From NCBI RefSeq assembly GCF_029960815.1, contig NZ_JASBRE010000026.1:1-64000 (forward strand): DNA of 64,000 nucleotides, read 5' to 3'. Under the pieces are notes generated by a model. It had not been told where the DNA came from and searched no databases. It saw only the letters and a program-made list of their open reading frames with translations. Of the stretch, positions 59,733 to 64,000 are shown piece by piece. Numbering within the stretch: the stretch's first letter is position 1; every line of letters begins with the position of its first letter. Origin of the DNA: Pseudomonas sp. AL03 (GTDB lineage Bacteria > Pseudomonadota > Gammaproteobacteria > Pseudomonadales > Pseudomonadaceae). Position numbers and translations under genes: made by a program.

Positions 59733-62192
59733 ATGAATCAAACGCGGACTCTCGGAACGCCACGGTTGTTGGGCATCGTCTGGCCATTCATCGCCGTCGT
59801 GCTGTTTCAGGCCCTGCTGGGCGGTGTCAGCCTGTACGTTCTGTCGGCGGTGCGCGGCTATGTAGCCGGTGAAAGCCTCTGGTCCAAGGGCCAAAAAGAC
59901 GCCATCTATTACCTTAATATCTACGCCGACAGTCGCGACGAGCGCATTTTTCTTAAATACCAGAACGCCATTGCCGTGCCCCAAGGGGGCCACGAGTTGC
60001 GCGTGGCGCTGGACCATCAGCCGCCGAATATCGAGGCGGCACGACGGGCGATTCTCAAGGGTGGCAACCACCCGGACGACATCTCCAGCCTGATCTGGCT
60101 GTACCTCAACTTCCGGCACTTCACCTACCTAGAGAAAGCCATCGACCTCTGGACGGTGGGCGACGCGTATCTGGAGCGGCTTGATGACGTCGCACGGGAA
60201 ATGCACCAGCGCATCATCACCAGACAGGCCTCCGAGAGCGATATCGAGCGCTGGAAGGATCAGATTTTCGCCATCAACGATGAAGTGACGCCGGCGGCGA
60301 AGGCCTTCAGCGATGCCTTGGGCGAAGGTTCGCGGGTGATTTTGCGTCTGCTGCTGGTGACGAACCTTGCCACCGCCCTGGGCTTGATTGTCTTGGCCCT
60401 GATGCGTACGCACAAACTGCTCAAGCAGCGCCATGCCTTCGCCGACGCGCTGCAGTTGGAGAAAGACCGGGCGCAAATCACCCTGCAATCGATTGGCGAT
60501 GGCGTGATCACCACGGATGTCGAAGGCGCGATCGCTTACATGAACCCGGCCGCCGAGGCGTTGACGCACTGGAAGGCCGAACAGGCGACAGGTTTGCCGC
60601 TGGCGGCGCTGTTCAATCTGCTGGACGAGAACGCTCAGACCGATGGCTTTACGCTGATCGAGCACATTTTGAGCGGACAACTCAGCGGTGGCAGCGAACA
60701 CTCCAAATTGATTCAGCGTCTGGATGGCAGCACGGTGTCGGTCACCCTGGTCGGTGCGCCGATCCGCAACGCTGGCAAGGTCAGCGGCACGGTGCTGGTG
60801 CTGCACGACATGACCCAGGAGCGGCAGTACATTGCCAATTTATCCTGGCAGGCGACCCATGACGCCTTGACCGGGCTCGCCAATCGCCGCGAGTTCGAGT
60901 ACCGCCTGGAACAGGCGTTGCACAACCTGACGCGGCAATCGGGGCGCCATGCGCTGATGTTCCTCGATCTGGATCAGTTCAAACTGGTCAACGATACCTG
61001 CGGCCATGCCGCGGGTGACGAGTTACTGCGGCATATCTGCGCTTTGTTGCAATCCGGTTTGCGCGAAGGCGATACCTTGGCCCGGCTGGGTGGAGACGAG
61101 TTTGGCATCCTGCTGGCGAACTGCGCCCCAAAAGCCGCGGAGAAAATCGCCGAGGGCCTGCGTCAGACCGTGCAGAACCTGCACTTCGTCTGGAAAGGCC
61201 GACCGTTCGTGACCACGGTGAGCATCGGGCTGGTTCACGTCGCTCAGAACCCGACCACCCTCGAGGTCTCGCTGCGCGCTGCCGACATGGCGTGCTACAT
61301 GGCCAAGGAAAAAGGTCGCAATCGGGTTCAGGTCTATCACGCCGACGATTCGGAACTGTCCCTGCGCTTCGGCGAGATGGCTTGGGTGCAGCGCTTGCAC
61401 ATGGCGCTGGAAGACAACCGCTTCTGTCTGTTCGCCCAGGAAATTGCACCCCTGGGTCATATCGAAAAGGGCGGCGGACATATCGAAATCCTGTTGCGCC
61501 TGCATGACGAAGCCGGGCGCATGATTCTGCCCGATAGTTTTATTCCGGCTGCCGAACGTTATGGACTGATGACATCCATTGACCGCTGGGTTGTGCAGAA
61601 CGTATTCAAGATCATTGCCCAATGCATTGCCGAAAAACACAAAGGGCCGTTAGCCATGTGTGCGATTAATCTGTCAGGCACAACTATCGGAGATGACGCG
61701 TTTCTGGACTTCCTGCGTGAACAGTTTGTTACTTACTCCATACCGCCTGAAATGATTTGTTTTGAAATCACTGAAACCAGTGCGATTTCCAATCTTGGAA
61801 GTGCAATTAGATTTATTAATGAACTCAAAGGTTTAGGTTGCCACTTCTCGTTGGATGACTTCTGCGCTGGAATGTCCTCATTCGCCTACTTGAAACATTT
61901 ACCTGTAGACTTCCTGAAGATCGACGGGAGTTTCGTAAAGGATATGCTGGACGACCCCATTAACCGCGCCATGGTCGAAGTGATCAATCACATCGGTCAT
62001 GTCATGGGTAAGCGTACGATTGCCGAGTTTGTTGAAACACCCCAGATCGAGCAGGCATTGCTGGAGATTGGGGTGGATTACGCTCAAGGGTATGTTATTG
62101 AACGCCCGCATCCGTTTACCTGCGACAGTTTACAAAGTCGTCCTGCCAGGCCTCAGCCTTTGTTATTCAAGGCGCCTGGCACGTTCCGTTGA
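59733..62192 (+). CDS. Membrane GGDEF/EAL cyclic-di-GMP protein with PAS domain
   Basis: An 819-residue signalling protein: two membrane helices (about 15-38 and 205-225) flank a periplasmic sensor region; a PAS domain (about 245-365, ITLQSIGDGVITTDVEGAIA) follows; then GGDEF with an intact RLGGDEF (about 450-456), and EAL (about 560-800) where the signature reads EIL and the DDFCAGMSS loop and KIDGSFV are kept. Cyclase activity is likely; phosphodiesterase activity is plausible but not certain. ATG 59733 was chosen by the start of the first membrane helix. Confidence 0.9.
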   Translation: MNQTRTLGTPRLLGIVWPFIAVVLFQALLGGVSLYVLSAVRGYVAGESLWSKGQKDAIYYLNIYADSRDERIFLKYQNAIAVPQGGHELRVALDHQPPNIEAARRAILKGGNHPDDISSLIWLYLNFRHFTYLEKAIDLWTVGDAYLERLDDVAREMHQRIITRQASESDIERWKDQIFAINDEVTPAAKAFSDALGEGSRVILRLLLVTNLATALGLIVLALMRTHKLLKQRHAFADALQLEKDRAQITLQSIGDGVITTDVEGAIAYMNPAAEALTHWKAEQATGLPLAALFNLLDENAQTDGFTLIEHILSGQLSGGSEHSKLIQRLDGSTVSVTLVGAPIRNAGKVSGTVLVLHDMTQERQYIANLSWQATHDALTGLANRREFEYRLEQALHNLTRQSGRHALMFLDLDQFKLVNDTCGHAAGDELLRHICALLQSGLREGDTLARLGGDEFGILLANCAPKAAEKIAEGLRQTVQNLHFVWKGRPFVTTVSIGLVHVAQNPTTLEVSLRAADMACYMAKEKGRNRVQVYHADDSELSLRFGEMAWVQRLHMALEDNRFCLFAQEIAPLGHIEKGGGHIEILLRLHDEAGRMILPDSFIPAAERYGLMTSIDRWVVQNVFKIIAQCIAEKHKGPLAMCAINLSGTTIGDDAFLDFLREQFVTYSIPPEMICFEITETSAISNLGSAIRFINELKGLGCHFSLDDFCAGMSSFAYLKHLPVDFLKIDGSFVKDMLDDPINRAMVEVINHIGHVMGKRTIAEFVETPQIEQALLEIGVDYAQGYVIERPHPFTCDSLQSRPARPQPLLFKAPGTFR

Positions 62193-62237
62193 AATCTCTT
62201 GCTGATCCTTATAATCACAATCAAAAGGAGCTCGACA

Positions 62238-63032
62238 GTGATCGACACATTCAACCGAACCGGACCCCTCATGGAAGCTGCAAGTTACCCCGCCTGGGCT
62301 CAGCGCCTGATCCAGGATTGCAGCGAGAGCAAACGCCGGGTTGTCGAACACGAACTGTATCAGCGTCTGCGTGACAACAAACTCAGCGCCAAGACCATGC
62401 GCCAGTACCTGATTGGTGGCTGGCCAGTGGTCGACCAGTTCGCGTTGTATATGGCACAGAACCTGACCAAGACCCGTTTTGCCCGCCACCCGGGCGAAGA
62501 CATGGCGCGTCGCTGGCTGATGCGCAACATTCGCGTCGAATTGAACCATGCCGATTACTGGGTGCACTGGAGTCGTGCACACGGTGTCAGTCTGGAAGAT
62601 CTGCAAGCGCAACAGGTTGCCCCTGAGCTTCACGCTTTGAGCCACTGGTGTTGGCACACCAGTTCGGCAGATTCGTTGATCGTTGCCATTGCCGCCACCA
62701 ACTACGCCATCGAAGGTGCGACCGGGGAGTGGTCGGCGCTGGTCTGTTCCAGTGGCGTCTACGCGGCATCGTTCCCGGAGGAAGATCGCAAGCGGGCCAT
62801 GAAGTGGTTGAAGATGCATGCCCAGTACGACGATGCCCATCCCTGGGAAGCACTGGAAATCATCTGCACGCTGGCGGGCATGAACCCAAGCAAATCCCTG
62901 CAAGTGGAATTGCGTCAGGCAGTCTGCAAGAGCTACGACTACATGTTCCTGTTCCTGGAGCGTTGCATGCAGCTTGAGCATGCGGAAAAGGTCCCGGTCG
63001 CGCGTGAGCGTAGGGCGCTGGCCGAAAGCTGA
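62238..63032 (+). CDS. TenA/PqqC-like helical oxidoreductase-fold protein
   Basis: A 264-residue all-helical protein (MEAASYPAWAQRLIQDCSES, then WLMRNIRVELNHADYWVHWS and NYAIEGATGEWSALVC). The fold is that of TenA/PqqC and iron-containing redox proteins, and such genes are often annotated as 'TenA family transcriptional regulator' in Pseudomonas. Function unknown. AAAGGAG eight bases upstream fixes the GTG start. The downstream terminator is strong. Confidence 0.85.
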   Translation: MIDTFNRTGPLMEAASYPAWAQRLIQDCSESKRRVVEHELYQRLRDNKLSAKTMRQYLIGGWPVVDQFALYMAQNLTKTRFARHPGEDMARRWLMRNIRVELNHADYWVHWSRAHGVSLEDLQAQQVAPELHALSHWCWHTSSADSLIVAIAATNYAIEGATGEWSALVCSSGVYAASFPEEDRKRAMKWLKMHAQYDDAHPWEALEIICTLAGMNPSKSLQVELRQAVCKSYDYMFLFLERCMQLEHAEKVPVARERRALAES

Positions 63033-63050
63033 TCCGTTATCACTGTATTG

Positions 63051-63095
63051 AAAAAGCCCGCACCCCTGTCCGTATCGACAGGGGGCGGGCTTTTT
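63051..63095. terminator. Bidirectional intrinsic terminator
   Basis: Stem aaaaagcccgc.ccctgtc / gacaggg.gcgggcttttt with loop cgtatc; A- and T-runs on both sides serve the TenA-like gene and the convergent sugE. Confidence 0.9.
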
Positions 63096-63113
63096 AGTGA
63101 CACCTGCAAATGA

Positions 63114-63428
63114 CTAGGCGCTGACCTTCAGGCCAACCAGCCCGGCTATGATCAGCGCCACACTGGCCAGCCGGAACAGCGCCATGGATTCGCCAAAGAG
63201 AATGATCCCGGCGATCACTGTCCCGACTGCACCCACACCCGTCCAGATCGCATAGGCCGTGCCCAGCGGCAATTCCTTCATGGCAAGACCCAGCAAGCCA
63301 AGGCTGATGGCCATGGCGGCCACGGTCAAGGCGGTGGGGAGAGGGCGGCTGAAACCATCGGTGTATTTCAGGCCGACGGCCCAGCCAACTTCGAACAGGC
63401 CGGCGAAGAACAGAATGATCCAGGACAT
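63114..63428 (-). CDS. sugE: SMR family guanidinium exporter SugE/Gdx
   Basis: A 104-residue inner-membrane protein with four helices. The N-terminal helix MSWIILFFAGLFEVGWAVGL carries the essential Glu13 of the SMR family; LGTAYAIWTGVGAVGTVIAG and ILFGESM are Gdx-type segments. It exports guanidinium in exchange for protons as a dual-topology dimer. The riboswitch just upstream supports guanidine as substrate. Confidence 0.92.
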   Translation of the reverse strand: MSWIILFFAGLFEVGWAVGLKYTDGFSRPLPTALTVAAMAISLGLLGLAMKELPLGTAYAIWTGVGAVGTVIAGIILFGESMALFRLASVALIIAGLVGLKVSA

Positions 63429-63447
63429 GAGAGACCTCCATCGATTG

Positions 63448-63502
63448 ACGGGGTCGTCCCCAGATTAATGACTCGATCGAGCCGCCAGGTCGTCCTCGCG
63501 TT
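63448..63502 (-). promoter_or_regulatory. Guanidine-II (mini-ykkC) riboswitch upstream of sugE
   Basis: On the minus strand two small hairpins with ACGA tetraloops stand in tandem: gagg-ACGA-cct (around 63496-63487) and ggggACGAcccc (63461-63450), followed by GGAGG and the sugE start. Two ACGR-loop hairpins before a small multidrug resistance gene are the definition of the guanidine-II riboswitch. Guanidine binding to the loops should free the ribosome binding site. Confidence 0.85.
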
Positions 63503-63617
63503 GCACAATAGAGTGCCCATCATTAACCCAGGGATCAAGTTTTCGGATCAGTCGACAGCCTGCTGGGCCTGTTTCCCGATCCACGACGGCGAAAATCAGT
63601 ACCCAGTAAGTCCGCTA

Positions 63618-63641
63618 TCGCGAGCAAGCTCTCTCCCACAG
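63618..63641. repeat. Single REP half
   Basis: tcgcgagcaagctctctccc matches one arm of the pair at 47694. No second arm is seen nearby. Confidence 0.55.
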
Positions 63642-63657
63642 TAGAGATCACAAGGCT

Positions 63658-64000
63658 TTAGATCCCTTGCGGAGTCTCTTCGCCGCCCAGCGCTTCAACC
63701 AGCGCCGGCAGGTAGTCGCCGAAGGTCAGCATCATCAGGGTGAAGCTGGCATCCAGTTGGCCGAGGGCTTCTTCGCCACCGTCCTGTTCCGCCTGGTCTT
63801 GCAGCAGGTCTTCGAACTTCAGGCGCTTGACCACCATTTTGTCGTCAAGTACGAAAGACAGCTTGTCTTGCCAGGCCAGCGACAGCTGAGTGACCACTTT
63901 GCCGGTGCTCAGGTGCAACTGGATTTCTTCGCTGGTCAGGTCCTGACGCTTGCAACGCACGATGCCGCCGTCTTCGTGGGTGTCGCGCAGCTCGCACTCG
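63658..64000 (-). CDS. rdgC: Recombination-associated protein RdgC, C-terminal part
   Basis: About 113 codons run off the window edge. The end of RdgC is recognised: CKRQDLTSEEIQLHLSTGKV, LSLAWQDKLSFVLDDKMVVK, RLKFEDLL and FTLMMLTFGDYLPALVEAL. RdgC is a ring-forming DNA-binding protein that limits RecA. Only the 3' part can be judged here and it is intact. Confidence 0.9.
   Translation of the reverse strand, partial: ECELRDTHEDGGIVRCKRQDLTSEEIQLHLSTGKVVTQLSLAWQDKLSFVLDDKMVVKRLKFEDLLQDQAEQDGGEEALGQLDASFTLMMLTFGDYLPALVEALGGEETPQGI

Overview
The window is a piece of a Pseudomonas chromosome, most likely of the P. fluorescens group. Support comes from the NAGGN osmoprotectant genes (asnO, ngg, M42 peptidase) next to a small CsrA, a pap (PPK2) and thiolase pair, GC-rich genes with Pseudomonas codon use, and at least four kinds of Pseudomonas REP-like inverted repeats between genes. 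The species call is inference from gene content.

Layout. 1-9.1 kb is chromosome: an LTA-synthase-like phosphotransferase, DUF3309 protein, SDR oxidoreductase, YnfA protein, CsrA/RsmI-type regulator, YheU protein, M42 peptidase, ngg, and the 3' part of asnO. About 9.1-40 kb is a lambda-like (HK97-fold head, lambda-like tail) prophage. It has a leftward PL operon, an S24 repressor flanked by twin PL/PR operator-promoters, a Cro-like gene, small early genes, a Rha/KilAC-type regulator, an O-like replication gene with an iteron origin, DnaC- and DnaB-like proteins, hicAB, holin, head genes, tail genes, tail fibre and a GH19 endolysin/Rz/Rz1 cassette. About 40-42.5 kb is a decayed border with an AlpA-type gene, remnants of an excisionase-like gene, a second Rz fragment and a DUF3775 gene. 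42.5-64 kb is chromosome: mnmC, pap, thiolase, DMT transporter, fumC, DUF2059 and BolA-family genes, trhO, DsbA-like protein, ABC exporter, a large deaminase-type toxin split by a frameshift, a GGDEF/EAL protein, a TenA/PqqC-like protein, sugE behind a guanidine-II (mini-ykkC) riboswitch, and the 3' part of rdgC.

The prophage is defective. At least four junctions look like deletions: (1) asnO loses its glutaminase half and is joined to a truncated phage HNH-type gene, with no integrase left; (2) the terminase large subunit lacks its ATPase half, and no small terminase is present; (3) the major capsid gene is cut at about residue 255 and runs into the tail of the next gene; (4) the tail tube gene is fused in frame to tail assembly protein I, with tail chaperones, tape measure and minor tail genes gone. 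Immunity, replication and lysis genes look intact, so the element may still replicate or lyse but should not make particles. Because the left deletion places asnO', ngg and the M42 peptidase downstream of the phage PL operon, those host genes may now depend on a phage promoter, and N-acetylglutaminylglutamine amide synthesis is probably lost.
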